A DNA stretch of 64,000 bases from JACRLV01 sp045863555. GTDB taxonomy: Bacteria > Planctomycetota > Phycisphaerae > UBA1845 > Fen-1342. The notes beneath the pieces are model-generated. The model was not told the DNA's origin. It made no database searches and was given only the letters and a program-made list of their open reading frames with translations. The position numbers were made by a program, and so were the translations under genes. Shown one piece after another: positions 34,584-43,401 of this stretch; the stretch's first letter is position 1; the number at the start of each line of letters is the position of its first letter. The stretch spans positions 124,001 to 188,000 of the forward strand of contig BTUU01000004.1 in assembly GCA_045863555.1 (NCBI GenBank), read 5' to 3'.

Positions 34584-35294
34584 GTGAACGACCGCATCAC
34601 CCGCCGCACGCTCTTTGCCGCGGCCATCGCCGCGCTGAGCGTTGTCCCCGCCGCCGCGGTTGCGCAGACGTCAAAGAAAAGTACGCCGAAGAAGCCGTCC
34701 CGCCCCCGGACCACACGGCCGCCCGCATCGCGCCCGGCGTCGCCGCCGCCGCCCGCTCCACCGCCCTGGCCCGACCCCGAGATCAAGACCGTCAGCGCGG
34801 CGCTCGAACGACTCGCGGCGATCCCGACGAAAACGCTGACCAACCGCCAGGTCGCCCTGGCCACCGCGCTCCGGTTCTGCGCGGCGATCGGCCGGGCCGA
34901 TGGCCCCGCGGCCGCGGAATCGATCGACGCGGTCGGCTATCAGAAGCTTCCGCTGGCCGGGCCGCTCAGCGAACTGCCTGAGAAGCCCGTCGCGGCCAAG
35001 GCGCTCGCGGAAGAGATTGCGCGTTTCAGGCCCGCGGCGGTCGGCGATGTCGCGCTGTCGCGTTTCCGGGTCGAGACCCCCTTCTCGATTGAGACGCAGC
35101 ACCCGGCGGTCGCCACGTGGTCGCTCGAATCCGATCTGGTCATCGTCATCGATCCTGAACCGGGCGTGAGCGGGTGGATTCAACAGACGGCGTGCATCGT
35201 CGTGCGGCTGCGCGGCGGCAGGCCGACGATCATCGGCGGCAACCTCTTCGATGCGTACCGCCCTGCGGGCGCGGGAGAGAATGGCGTCGGGTGA
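34584..35294 (+). CDS. Exported hypothetical protein with Tat-like signal
   Basis: The product has 236 residues. The N-terminus NDRITRRTLFAAAIAALSVVPAAAVAQ has a twin-arginine start followed by a hydrophobic core and AxA site. A basic and proline-rich linker (PKKPSRPRTTRPP..., SPPPPAPPPWP) leads to a compact domain of about 150 residues that may be an NTF2-like fold (SFIEGR-type ending IVVRLRGGRPTIIGGNLFDAYRP). No family was assigned. GTG start at 34584 with a near-perfect SD (aaggagg, 34572-34578). TATACT at 34498-34503 could be its -10. Ends 8 bases before a convergent stop. Confidence 0.6.
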   Translation: MNDRITRRTLFAAAIAALSVVPAAAVAQTSKKSTPKKPSRPRTTRPPASRPASPPPPAPPPWPDPEIKTVSAALERLAAIPTKTLTNRQVALATALRFCAAIGRADGPAAAESIDAVGYQKLPLAGPLSELPEKPVAAKALAEEIARFRPAAVGDVALSRFRVETPFSIETQHPAVATWSLESDLVIVIDPEPGVSGWIQQTACIVVRLRGGRPTIIGGNLFDAYRPAGAGENGVG

Positions 35295-35302
35295 TGCGCG
35301 GA

Positions 35303-35776
35303 TCAGATCGGCATGCCGGCGATCTCGCCTTCGAACACGAGATCATCGCCGACAAACCCCTGACAGGTGCAGACCATGCGGCGCGGCCGGACTGACTTGG
35401 CGACGGCGGCGACCACAAACCGCGCGGGCGGCACCACCGCACCGCGGAATTTCACGCCTTCGACGCCGGCAAAGCCGAGAAAGCCCTCGCCCCCCAGCAG
35501 TGTGCGGAAAAACGCACTGCAAAGCTGCGCGGCCGTTTCGATCATCAGCACGCCGGGAAAGACGGGGCGGCCCGGAATATGGCCCCGGGTCCAGTACGCA
35601 TCCGATTTCACGTCGTGAAAGCCGACCATCAACTGCGCCGCGGCGTCGAACAACACAATCCCGTTCAGCAGGAGGAACTCGTGGCGCTGTGGAATCGCGC
35701 GAAGGACCGTCTCCTGGTCCGCGTAGAGGTTTGAGAAATCGAGCGTCGACGGCTGAATCAGTGCAGGAGGCGGCAT
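35303..35776 (-). CDS. FabZ-like 3-hydroxyacyl-ACP dehydratase
   Basis: The product has 157 residues with a hot-dog fold. The family landmarks are IPQRHEFLLLNGI (FabZ LPHRYPFLLVDR) and GHIPGRPVFPGVLMIETAAQL, which retains the catalytic His and Glu. It would dehydrate 3-hydroxyacyl-ACP in fatty-acid synthesis, or belong to a FabZ-related branch with a special acyl substrate, because the sequence is more diverged than housekeeping FabZ. ATG at 35774-35776. It follows the Hc1-type gene by 45 bases on the same strand. Confidence 0.8.
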   Translation of the reverse strand: MPPPALIQPSTLDFSNLYADQETVLRAIPQRHEFLLLNGIVLFDAAAQLMVGFHDVKSDAYWTRGHIPGRPVFPGVLMIETAAQLCSAFFRTLLGGEGFLGFAGVEGVKFRGAVVPPARFVVAAVAKSVRPRRMVCTCQGFVGDDLVFEGEIAGMPI

Positions 35777-35821
35777 CGGGTTCCTTCGGTACGGGTTCGG
35801 GCGACACGCGCCTAGGCGAGG

Positions 35822-36028
35822 CTACACCGCAGCGGGCGGCTCGCTGGAGGACTGCGCCTTGGGCTTGCGCAGCTCCAGGATCTTCTTGCGGATATCGCCC
35901 GCAAGCGCCCGAACGTCCTGCATTACCTTCCGTACCCGCGTTCCCGCAGCGGCATTGCCACCCAGCGCCTTGCCGAGATCATCCGCGGCCGCTTCGACGA
36001 GCTGCCGGAGTCGGTTGTATTCATCCAT
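35822..36028 (-). CDS. Histone H1-like Hc1-type DNA-binding protein
   Basis: A 68-residue protein beginning DEYNRLRQLVEAAADDLGKALGG and carrying AAGTRVRKVMQDVRALAGDIRKKILELRK. The AAGTRVRK..MQ...LA..IRK.I pattern is the short Hc1-like family that occurs in Bacteroidetes, Chlamydiae and planctomycetes. Such proteins are thought to bind DNA with their helical, Lys-rich part. ATG at 36026-36028 with a gggag SD about 10 bases upstream. Too short to fold alone as a globular domain; probably a helical hairpin. Confidence 0.75.
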   Translation of the reverse strand: MDEYNRLRQLVEAAADDLGKALGGNAAAGTRVRKVMQDVRALAGDIRKKILELRKPKAQSSSEPPAAV

Positions 36029-36224
36029 GCGAAATCTCCCTGATCTCGAAGGCCCGCCGCGAATCACATTCACATCCGTGCTGCGGCGGCGGCCACGTAT
36101 TCAGCGCGTTGTATCGGCCCTGCCACGCCTTTGCAAGGGCCCATTCGTCCCATCGTGCGACGCGACGCCGATCGCGAAGCTGGCGTCCATCGCGCACCGC
36201 GCGCGACGCTACACTTCGCGTCGC

Positions 36225-37808
36225 ATGGCCACGCATCTCATCGTGCCCGTTGTCAGCCGCGAGCAGGCTGCGGCATCCGCCGTACGTCTCATGGCGGAGG
36301 CGGCGCTGATCGAACTTCGAGTCGACCTGATCGGCGATCCGGCCGTGATCGAGTCGCTGCTGGGCGAATCCGGGGTCGCGCGGCGCGTCGTGCTGACCAT
36401 CCGCCGCGCGGACGAGGGCGGTGCGTGGGACGGAGATGAAGACGAGCGAATCTCGCTCTACGAGCGCCTCGGCCTCTGCCACCCCGCGTGGATCGACGTC
36501 GAATTCGCGGCGTGGCAGCGTTCGGCGAACATCCGCCAGAAACTGCTGCTCGTGGCCGAGCGTTCCGGTTCCCTGCCCGGTGCGGCCGGGCGGCCGCGCA
36601 GCAGTCTGATTCTCTCCAGCCACGACCTCTCCGGCACGCCCGGCGACGAGGCGCTGGCCGCACGGCTGACCGCGATTCGCGCCGCCGGCCCGGCGGTCGC
36701 CAAGATCGTCACCACGGCGCGCGACGGTCGAGACGCCGTCCGCGTGCTCTCGCTGCTCGCACGCGAGGCGGCGCATGGGCCGCTCATCGCGCTGGCCATG
36801 GGACCGGCCGGCGTGTTGACGCGCGTCCTCGCGCCGAAATTCGGGGCGTGGGGGAACTTCGCGACGCTCGAGCCCGGCAGAGAATCCGCCCCCGGCCAGA
36901 TGAGCCTGCGCGAACTGCGTGAGGCCTATCGATACGACTCCATCAACGTCGCGACGCGCGGGTTCGGCGTTCTGGGGTGGCCGGTCGCGCATTCGCGGAG
37001 CCCGCTGATCCACAACGCTGCCATGGCGCACGATGGCATCGACGGCGTCTATGTCCCCATCCCGCTCGCGCCCGATCGCGGGGCGTTCTTCGACTTCATG
37101 GATCGGATTTCCGCGGAACCCGAACTGGGTTTTGACGGATTCAGCGTCACGCTGCCGCACAAGGAACACGCCCTTGCGTGGCTGGAGTCGCGCGCGCGGC
37201 CGCTCAGTCCGCTGGCGCGCCGCTGCGGCGCGGTCAACACGCTCATCCGCCGCGATGCCGGCTGGTGCGGCGAGAACACGGACGCGCTCGGAGCGTGGGC
37301 GGCCATCGAGGCGCGGCGCGCATCGTCGGCCCCGCGTGGCGTGGTCGATCGCGAGCAGGCGCTCATTCTCGGTGCGGGCGGCGCTGCGCGGGCGGTCGCC
37401 GCCGTGCTCGTCGATCATGGTTTTGACGTCGGCATCGCGAACCGCTCGCGCGACCGGGCGGATCTGCTCGCGCGGGAACTCGGCTGCACCGCCGTCGACT
37501 GGGACGCGCGGACGCAAATCGCCCCATCGCTCCTCGTGAACTGCACCAGCGTCGGCATGTGGCCGGACGTCGATGCCTCCCCCTACCCGGGCGCGGCCAT
37601 TCGCCCCGGAACGCTCTACTTTGACACGATCTACAACCCGGCCGAGACGCGCCTGCTCCGCGATGCGGCGGCCGCCGCGGCGGAGACAATCTCCGGCGTC
37701 GAGATGTTCCTCGCGCAGGCGGCGGCCCAGTACTCGCTGTGGCACGGACGGCCTGCGCCGCTCGACGTCATGCGGGATAGCATCCTCCGCCAATCCAAGG
37801 GAGGCTGA
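36225..37808 (+). CDS. Bifunctional 3-dehydroquinate dehydratase / shikimate dehydrogenase
   Basis: The product has 527 residues and fuses two steps of the shikimate pathway (an aroD-aroE fusion). The N-terminal 220 residues are a type-I dehydroquinase: ELRVDLI, ILSSHDLSGTP (His) and the Schiff-base Lys in VAKIVTTARDGRDAVR. The rest is AroE: GWPVAHSRSPLIHNAAM, FSVTLPHKEHAL, CGAVNTLI, GENTDALG, the NADP loop ILGAGGAARAVAAVL and NCTSVGMWP. Both active sites look complete. The fusion occurs in plants, chlamydiae and planctomycetes. The ATG at 36225 is at the natural family N-terminus. The downstream DinB-like gene starts 5 bases after the stop. Confidence 0.93.
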   Translation: MATHLIVPVVSREQAAASAVRLMAEAALIELRVDLIGDPAVIESLLGESGVARRVVLTIRRADEGGAWDGDEDERISLYERLGLCHPAWIDVEFAAWQRSANIRQKLLLVAERSGSLPGAAGRPRSSLILSSHDLSGTPGDEALAARLTAIRAAGPAVAKIVTTARDGRDAVRVLSLLAREAAHGPLIALAMGPAGVLTRVLAPKFGAWGNFATLEPGRESAPGQMSLRELREAYRYDSINVATRGFGVLGWPVAHSRSPLIHNAAMAHDGIDGVYVPIPLAPDRGAFFDFMDRISAEPELGFDGFSVTLPHKEHALAWLESRARPLSPLARRCGAVNTLIRRDAGWCGENTDALGAWAAIEARRASSAPRGVVDREQALILGAGGAARAVAAVLVDHGFDVGIANRSRDRADLLARELGCTAVDWDARTQIAPSLLVNCTSVGMWPDVDASPYPGAAIRPGTLYFDTIYNPAETRLLRDAAAAAAETISGVEMFLAQAAAQYSLWHGRPAPLDVMRDSILRQSKGG

Positions 37809-37812
37809 CGCC

Positions 37813-38307
37813 ATGAGCAGATTCGAGCGCGAGACCCGGATCACCGAGTTCCTGCTGGGCACCGTCAACAAGGTCGTGCCGGAGATCGATCCCGCGAAAA
37901 TGCTGGACCGCCCCACCGACGCCCACAATCCTCCGGCGTGGATCCTTGGCCATCTGGCCGTCGTCGCCGACCGGGGATTGATGATGCTCGGGCGGGAGCG
38001 CTGCACGCCGGAAGACTGGGATGCGCTTTTCCTGCCCGGGACGCAGCCGCCGGCCCGCGGCGCGGCCGTCCCCGCGCGCGATGAGCTGCTCGCGGCGGTG
38101 AATCGCGGCTACACGGCGCTGATCGGCGCGGCCCGCGAAGCGGACCTGCGCGCGCTGGAGCGGCCGCACGGCGTGGGTCTGCTCGCGAATACGCCGATCC
38201 GCACGGCGGCGGACCTCCTGGCGCACGTGCTGACGTCGCATTTCAGCCTGCACATGGGCCAGCTTTCGTACTGGCGGCGCTGGGCCGGCTTTGCGCCGCT
38301 CTTCTGA
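37813..38307 (+). CDS. DinB-like metal-binding helical protein
   Basis: The product has 164 residues, a four-helix DinB/YfiT fold. The metal triad is visible as His47 (AWILGHLA), His143 and His147 (HVLTSHFSLHMGQLSYWRR). DinB-superfamily members include thiol transferases and proteins of unknown function; no substrate can be inferred. It starts 5 bases after aroDE with SD gggaggc, so it is probably co-transcribed. Confidence 0.8.
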   Translation: MSRFERETRITEFLLGTVNKVVPEIDPAKMLDRPTDAHNPPAWILGHLAVVADRGLMMLGRERCTPEDWDALFLPGTQPPARGAAVPARDELLAAVNRGYTALIGAAREADLRALERPHGVGLLANTPIRTAADLLAHVLTSHFSLHMGQLSYWRRWAGFAPLF

Positions 38308-38373
38308 GCCGCGCGGCGCTCTGTTACAATCGGCCGTGGCGTGATCCGACATCCGCCTGCCCGGAGGAGAACG

Positions 38374-39411
38374 ATGCGGTCCCTGCAAGCGATCCTCGGC
38401 GCGGCCCTCGCGGCCGGATTCAGCGTATGCGCCCTCGCACAGGAGACGCGCGAGGGTGCGGGCATCCAATGGGCCGGCGAGCACGTGCTGTCGCCGACGC
38501 CACGCGGCGACGGCCCGCGCCCGAACCCGCGTTTGATCGAAAACGGCCTGCCGAGCGTCGTGCTTACGGGCTACTGGCCGCCGACGAACGAGATGCTCCG
38601 GCCGTGGAGCCCCGACCCCGCGCAGAACGGCGGCGTGTGGGTGGGTGAGAACTGGCGAGGACTTGGCTACAACGTCTACGCGTATTTTCCGGAGTTTCCG
38701 GGCGGCACCGGCGCGAACCCGAAGGGCAACGGCGATTTTGAGGTGGATTATCAGGACACGTCCGCCGATTGGTGGTTTCTGCTCGACGCCGTGCGGCCGA
38801 TCGCGATCATTACGAACAGCCGGGCAAATACGACGCGCGGCTGGGAACTCGAGGGTGGAAACGGTTTCTACGCCGACTCGCAATGGACCGCCGACTATCT
38901 CGTCCCGACGCGTCCGACGCCCAATGAACCTCACGATCCGCCGGGCAGCCAGCGCTCCAGCAGTCTGCCGATGCAGGCGATCGTCGACGCCGTGGCCGCG
39001 TCGGCGGCGAACGTCGATCCGTTCATCTCCACGTTCGATGACGGCCGGTTTCTTTCGAACTACATCGGCTATCACGGCAACTGGTGGCGTGATACGCACG
39101 ACGATCCGTCGCAGCCGGGGCGCTGCTATGGCTCGGGGCATATCCATGTCGGCCTTTCCGCGACCGTGCCCGATGCCCGACTGGCGATGGAAGTGACGCT
39201 CGAAGTCTATCTTCCCGAAATTACGCGGCGCCGGACGGATAACACGGGTGACGGCACGTTCGATATTTCAGATGTGGATGCGCTCTTCGACTGCATGACG
39301 GGCCCGGAGGTCACGCTGGGCGCGGCGTGCGCACCGACGGACACGGACCAGGATGTCGACGGGGACCTGCTGGATCTGGCGCTGCTCCAGGCGTCGTTCG
39401 GCGGCCCGTAG
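38374..39411 (+). CDS. Secreted pyroglutamyl-peptidase-like protein with C-terminal dockerin-like repeat
   Basis: The product has 345 residues with a signal peptide (LQAILGAALAAGFSVCALAQ). The central region (VVLTGYWPPTNEMLRPWSPDP, EVDYQDTSADWWFLLDAVRPIAIIT, GHIHVGLS) resembles the peptidase-C15-like fold seen in some secreted proteins of myxobacteria and planctomycetes. The match is by remembered pattern and catalytic residues cannot be confirmed. The last 60 residues carry two dockerin-like calcium loops, DNTGDGTFDISDVDALFDC and DTDQDVDGDLLDLALLQASFG. ATG at 38374 with a ggagga SD. TACAAT at 38325-38330 may be a -10. Confidence 0.6.
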   Translation: MRSLQAILGAALAAGFSVCALAQETREGAGIQWAGEHVLSPTPRGDGPRPNPRLIENGLPSVVLTGYWPPTNEMLRPWSPDPAQNGGVWVGENWRGLGYNVYAYFPEFPGGTGANPKGNGDFEVDYQDTSADWWFLLDAVRPIAIITNSRANTTRGWELEGGNGFYADSQWTADYLVPTRPTPNEPHDPPGSQRSSSLPMQAIVDAVAASAANVDPFISTFDDGRFLSNYIGYHGNWWRDTHDDPSQPGRCYGSGHIHVGLSATVPDARLAMEVTLEVYLPEITRRRTDNTGDGTFDISDVDALFDCMTGPEVTLGAACAPTDTDQDVDGDLLDLALLQASFGGP

Positions 39412-39658
39412 GGACCAGGCTCGCCTGATCGGCTGCTCGAAATCCGCAGGCGTGTTCTTATCGGCATCGCGCCGAATTCGCGCTGCGCCGCGTCGGCAAT
39501 CTCTGGCATAGCGCGTCCCATCCGCGGCGTCGACGGCTAGCGCCGTCCGCTGCAATCCACTCCCGGGCCGGATCAGCCGATGCTTCTTGCATGCACGTTC
39601 GCGCCTGCGCCGATCGAGCGCGCCGAGTCTGCTGCTTCCGCTGCCAAGGAGACGCCGC

Positions 39659-41611
39659 GTGACCACCCGTCTAATTCGACACCGAGAGATTTCTTTCATC
39701 GCCCTCGCGATCGGAGTCGCGGGCATCGGCTTTTCCGCCATGCCCGACGGGACCGGGCCGACCGGTGGCCCGAGCCCGACCGACGTGCAGAGGCGGCTCA
39801 CCGAGGGCAATCGGCGCTTCGCACAGGGGCAGGCGACGCATCCGAACTGCGACGCCGCGCGGCGGCGCGAGACGGCCGAGAAGGGGCAGCATCCGGTCGC
39901 GACGATCCTGACGTGTTCTGACTCGCGCGTCTCGCCGGAGCGGATCTTCGACCAGGGCGTCGGCGACGTGTTCATCGTCCGCGTGGCGGGGAACGTCGCT
40001 GACACCGATGAGATCGGGTCGATCGAGTACGGCGTCGGGCACCTGCACACACCGCTGCTCGTGGTCATGGGGCACAGCGCGTGCGGTGCGGTTGGCGCGG
40101 TCGTCAGCGGCGCGCCGCTCGACGGCTGTCTGCCGCAGCTCGTGGATAACATCGGACCGGCCGTGCAGCAGACGCGGCGCGCGAACCCGGGCGTGGGCAG
40201 CGAAGGGCTGATCGCAAAAGCAGTCGACGCGAACGTCTTCCAGTCAATCGCCGACGTATTCATGAACAGCGAGGAAGTGCGGACGCTGGTGCAGAATGGG
40301 AAGCTGAAGATCGTCGGTGCGGTCTATGACCTCGGCAGCGGCGCGGTTCGGTGGCTCGGCGAGCACCCTGAACAGGCACAGCTCGCGCGGGGCGGCAAGC
40401 CGAGCGGCTGGCAACCGCGCACGGTGGTGCTGGGCACGACGGCGGAGAAGCCTGCACCGGCGGCCGGTGCGCACGGCGGCGGCGCGAAGACGGGGCACGT
40501 TTCCGGCCACGCGACCGGACATGCGTCGGGCAACGGCCTGCCGACGCCGCAGGCCGCGTTTCAGATGCTGCGCGACGGCAACGGGCGTTTCGCGGCAGGC
40601 AACTGCACGAATCCGAATAGCGACCGGGCGCGCATCGCGGAGACGTCGAAGGGGCAGCATCCGTTCGCGACGGTGCTGACCTGCTCGGATTCACGCGTGC
40701 CGGCCGAGCGGGTTTTTGACGCGGGGCTCGGCGACGTTTTCACGGTGCGCGTCGCGGGCAATGTCGCGGATACGGATGAGATCGGGTCGATCGAGTATGC
40801 GGTGGGCCACCTGGAGACACCGGTGCTCGTGGTGCTGGGGCATACGGCGTGCGGAGCGGTGACGGCGGTCGTAAACAACGCGGAGGTGCACGGGAGCATT
40901 CCGCCGCTCGTGGCGAACATTCAGCCGGCCGTGAGAAAGACACTGAGCGCCAGTCCGGGGCTGTCGGGCGGCCCGCTGGTCGCCGCGGCGATCCGGACGA
41001 ATGTGCAGCAGAGTATCGAGGATGTGCTCTCGCGCAGTCCGACGGTGCGGAAGCGGGCGGAATCGGGACAGTTGCTGATCGTCGGCGGTGTGTATGACCT
41101 CGCGGCGGGCACGATCGAATGGTTCACGCCGGCCGGTGAACCGTGGAGCGATGGCGGGTTTTCGAATTCGTCGAGCGATTCGCATGGCGCGGCGGGATCG
41201 GGCGAGACGAAGCCGGCGCCGGGCGGCGTCACGGCGAAGTCGGGGCATGGTGAGCCCGCGGACAGGCCCGCCAACATGCCGCCGGGTGACCAGCCGAATG
41301 AAACGCCGAAATCTGACAAGCCAGCGGATCCCGGCCAGGGCACTCCCGGTGACAAACCGCCGGCGGAACCGAAGAAGGAGCCCGCGCCGTCCGAACCGGG
41401 CCACGACGAGCCGAGTGCCAAGCCGTCTGTCGATAAGCCGACCCCAGACAAACCGAGCCAAGAACCCGGGCACGGCACGCCGACGGACAAGCCGGGGCAC
41501 GACACGCCGGCCAGGGAAAAACCGGGTAGCGAGAAGCCGGGCCACGATGAGCCGGCAAAGGAGAAGCCCGGCAACGGCGAACCGGCGAAAGAGAAGCCGG
41601 ATCACCCGTAG
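39659..41611 (+). CDS. Double-domain beta-carbonic anhydrase with membrane anchor and Pro/Lys-rich tail
   Basis: The product has 650 residues. An N-terminal hydrophobic segment (ISFIALAIGVAGIGF) suggests export or anchoring. Two complete beta-carbonic anhydrase domains follow. Each has the zinc set: Cys86, Asp88, His139, Cys142 in the first and Cys342, Asp344, His395, Cys398 in the second (CSDSRV, VMGHSACGAV; CSDSRV, VLGHTACGAV). A His/Gly-rich linker (HGGGAKTGHVSGHATGHASG) joins them. The final about 150 residues are low complexity with repeating KPGHDEPAKEKPG-type units. The enzyme interconverts CO2 and bicarbonate, here outside the cytoplasm if the signal works. GTG start with AAGGAG at 7-base spacing. 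Confidence 0.88.
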   Translation: MTTRLIRHREISFIALAIGVAGIGFSAMPDGTGPTGGPSPTDVQRRLTEGNRRFAQGQATHPNCDAARRRETAEKGQHPVATILTCSDSRVSPERIFDQGVGDVFIVRVAGNVADTDEIGSIEYGVGHLHTPLLVVMGHSACGAVGAVVSGAPLDGCLPQLVDNIGPAVQQTRRANPGVGSEGLIAKAVDANVFQSIADVFMNSEEVRTLVQNGKLKIVGAVYDLGSGAVRWLGEHPEQAQLARGGKPSGWQPRTVVLGTTAEKPAPAAGAHGGGAKTGHVSGHATGHASGNGLPTPQAAFQMLRDGNGRFAAGNCTNPNSDRARIAETSKGQHPFATVLTCSDSRVPAERVFDAGLGDVFTVRVAGNVADTDEIGSIEYAVGHLETPVLVVLGHTACGAVTAVVNNAEVHGSIPPLVANIQPAVRKTLSASPGLSGGPLVAAAIRTNVQQSIEDVLSRSPTVRKRAESGQLLIVGGVYDLAAGTIEWFTPAGEPWSDGGFSNSSSDSHGAAGSGETKPAPGGVTAKSGHGEPADRPANMPPGDQPNETPKSDKPADPGQGTPGDKPPAEPKKEPAPSEPGHDEPSAKPSVDKPTPDKPSQEPGHGTPTDKPGHDTPAREKPGSEKPGHDEPAKEKPGNGEPAKEKPDHP

Positions 41612-41809
41612 GGGATGACCGCCGCGCGGCCGCGAAGTCGCGCGGAAGCCTGAATCGCGCACCTGCCCGGGTCGATCATCGCGATCGGCCCGGGCAGTCT
41701 CGATTCGCAGACGTGCGTGCGCGAGTAAATGTGCGTTTCCGCTATGATCCGCCCAACGTCGCGGCCGTGCCCGATCTTGCACCGCCGCCCCACGGTGTGT
41801 GGAGGCCCA

Positions 41810-42589
41810 TTGGAAAACGCGCTCATCGGCTACACGGGGTTCGTCGGCTCGACGCTGCATCGCCAGGCCCGTTTCGACGCCCTGTTCAACTCGAAGAACA
41901 TCGGCGAGGTCCGCGGCCGCTCGTTCGACCTCGTGGTCTGCGCGGCCGCGCGGGCGGAGAAGTGGAAGGCGAACGCCGAGCCGGAGGCCGACCGGGCGCA
42001 TATCGAATCGCTCGCCGCCGTCCTGCGGACACTCTCCGCGAAGACGTTTGTGCTGATCTCGACTGTTGACGTCTATCCCCGTCCCATCGGCGTCGATGAA
42101 TCGACCGAGATCGAACTCGAAAGCGTGCAGCCCTACGGCCGGCACCGGCTGCTGCTCGAACGCCATGTGCAGGAGCATTTCTCCAACGTCTTTGTGATGC
42201 GCCTGCCGGGGCTCTTCGGCCGCGGGCTCAAGAAGAACTTCATCTTCGACCTGTTGTCGGAGAACACGCAATATCTCAAGGGGATGCACGCTCAGAGCCG
42301 GTTCCAGTTCTACGACATGGAGCGGCTGTGGTCCGACATCCAGCGGCAGATCGCAGCGGGCATCCGGCTGCTCAACGTCTCGACGGAACCGGTGGCGTGC
42401 GCGGATGTGGCCCGCGTCGGCTTCGACCGTGTGTTCGAAAACGTCGTTGAGAAGCCGCCGATCCTCTACGACATGCGGAGCCGGCATGCCCGGGCGCTCG
42501 CGGGCCGCGACCATTACCTCTACACCGCCGCGGAGACGCTGGAGGCGATTCGGCGGTTCCGGCTGGCGGCGCAGGAGACCTCACCGTGA
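41810..42589 (+). CDS. SDR/NAD-dependent epimerase-like protein, first gene of the polysaccharide operon
   Basis: The product has 259 residues with an extended-SDR Rossmann fold. The nucleotide loop reads IGYTGFVGSTL (GxxGxxG type). STVDVYPRPIGVDEST places a strand and active-site Ser/Thr, and QPYGRHRLLLE takes the place of the YxxxK motif, with Arg where Lys is expected. It may be a nucleotide-sugar epimerase, dehydratase or reductase with altered chemistry, or a non-catalytic relative. Start is not certain: the best is TTG at 41810 after ggagg (41801-41805). TATGAT at 41743-41748 may be the operon -10. It overlaps the next gene by 4 bases. Confidence 0.65.
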   Translation: MENALIGYTGFVGSTLHRQARFDALFNSKNIGEVRGRSFDLVVCAAARAEKWKANAEPEADRAHIESLAAVLRTLSAKTFVLISTVDVYPRPIGVDESTEIELESVQPYGRHRLLLERHVQEHFSNVFVMRLPGLFGRGLKKNFIFDLLSENTQYLKGMHAQSRFQFYDMERLWSDIQRQIAAGIRLLNVSTEPVACADVARVGFDRVFENVVEKPPILYDMRSRHARALAGRDHYLYTAAETLEAIRRFRLAAQETSP

Positions 42590-43401
42590 GGGTCGCGTTT
42601 TCGAACATCGCCTGGGACGTGAGCGAGGATGACGCGATCGCCGGCGTGCTGCACGCCGCCGGAGTGGATGCGGTGGAGATCGCCCCGTCGAAGCTGTGGG
42701 CCCGGCCGGGCGAGGCGTCGGCCGACGACATCGCCGCGGCGCGGGCGGCCTGGGAAAAACGCGGGCTGCGGATCGTGTCGCTTCAGGCGCTGCTGTTCGG
42801 CCGGCCGGAACTGACGCTGTTTGACGATGAGGATTCGCTGGAGCGGACAATCGAGTATCTGGGGCGGATCTTCCGGCTGGCAGCCGGGCTCGGGGCGGGA
42901 CCGCTCGTCTTCGGATCGCCGCGAAACCGGCTGATGCGCGGCCGGCCGCGCGTGGAGGCGATGGACCTGGCGGTCGCGGTGTTCCGGCGGCTCGGGGATA
43001 TCGCCCAGCAGGCCGGGGTAGTCCTGGGGCTCGAGCCGAACGCGGAGGACTACGGCTGCGACTTTGTCACGAACACGACGGTCGGAGTCGAAGTGGTGCG
43101 GCGGGTCGACCATCCGGCCGTGCGGCTGCACCTGGACGCGGGTGTGATGGCGATGAACCTCGAGGACCCCGCGCGGGCGATGGCGGCGGCCGCCCCGCAC
43201 CTGGTGCATTTTCACGCCAGCGAGCCGAATCTGGCGCCGGTCGGCAGCGGCGGCGCGGACCATGCGGCGATCGGGCGGGCGCTGCGGTCGAACGGGTACC
43301 GCGGGTTTGTATCGGTGGAGATGCGCGGCGGCAAGGCGGGCGGGAGCGTTGACGCGGTGAAGCGGGCGCTGGAGGTGGTGACGAAGGCGTATGGCGACTG
43401 A
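42586..43401 (+). CDS. TIM-barrel sugar-phosphate isomerase/epimerase-like protein
   Basis: The product has 271 residues, xylose-isomerase-like superfamily. Metal-ligand positions are seen in order: VEIAPSKLW, GLEPNAEDYG (Glu), HLDAGVM, HFHASEPN and a C-terminal VSVEMRGG (Glu). Members isomerise or epimerise sugars and inositols, or act as AP endonucleases; the gene context favours sugar precursor supply. GTG start coupled to the epimerase-like stop (GTGA). Confidence 0.8.
   Translation: MRVAFSNIAWDVSEDDAIAGVLHAAGVDAVEIAPSKLWARPGEASADDIAAARAAWEKRGLRIVSLQALLFGRPELTLFDDEDSLERTIEYLGRIFRLAAGLGAGPLVFGSPRNRLMRGRPRVEAMDLAVAVFRRLGDIAQQAGVVLGLEPNAEDYGCDFVTNTTVGVEVVRRVDHPAVRLHLDAGVMAMNLEDPARAMAAAAPHLVHFHASEPNLAPVGSGGADHAAIGRALRSNGYRGFVSVEMRGGKAGGSVDAVKRALEVVTKAYGD

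Noticed and set aside
36021..38006. Long minus-strand open frame (661 codons)
   Set aside because: Antisense to the AroD-AroE fusion, no recognisable domain, Arg-rich throughout.
40691..42514. Long minus-strand open frame (607 codons) across the carbonic anhydrase tail and the epimerase gene
   Set aside because: Antisense to two genes with clear motifs; the repetitive part mirrors the Pro/Lys-rich tail.
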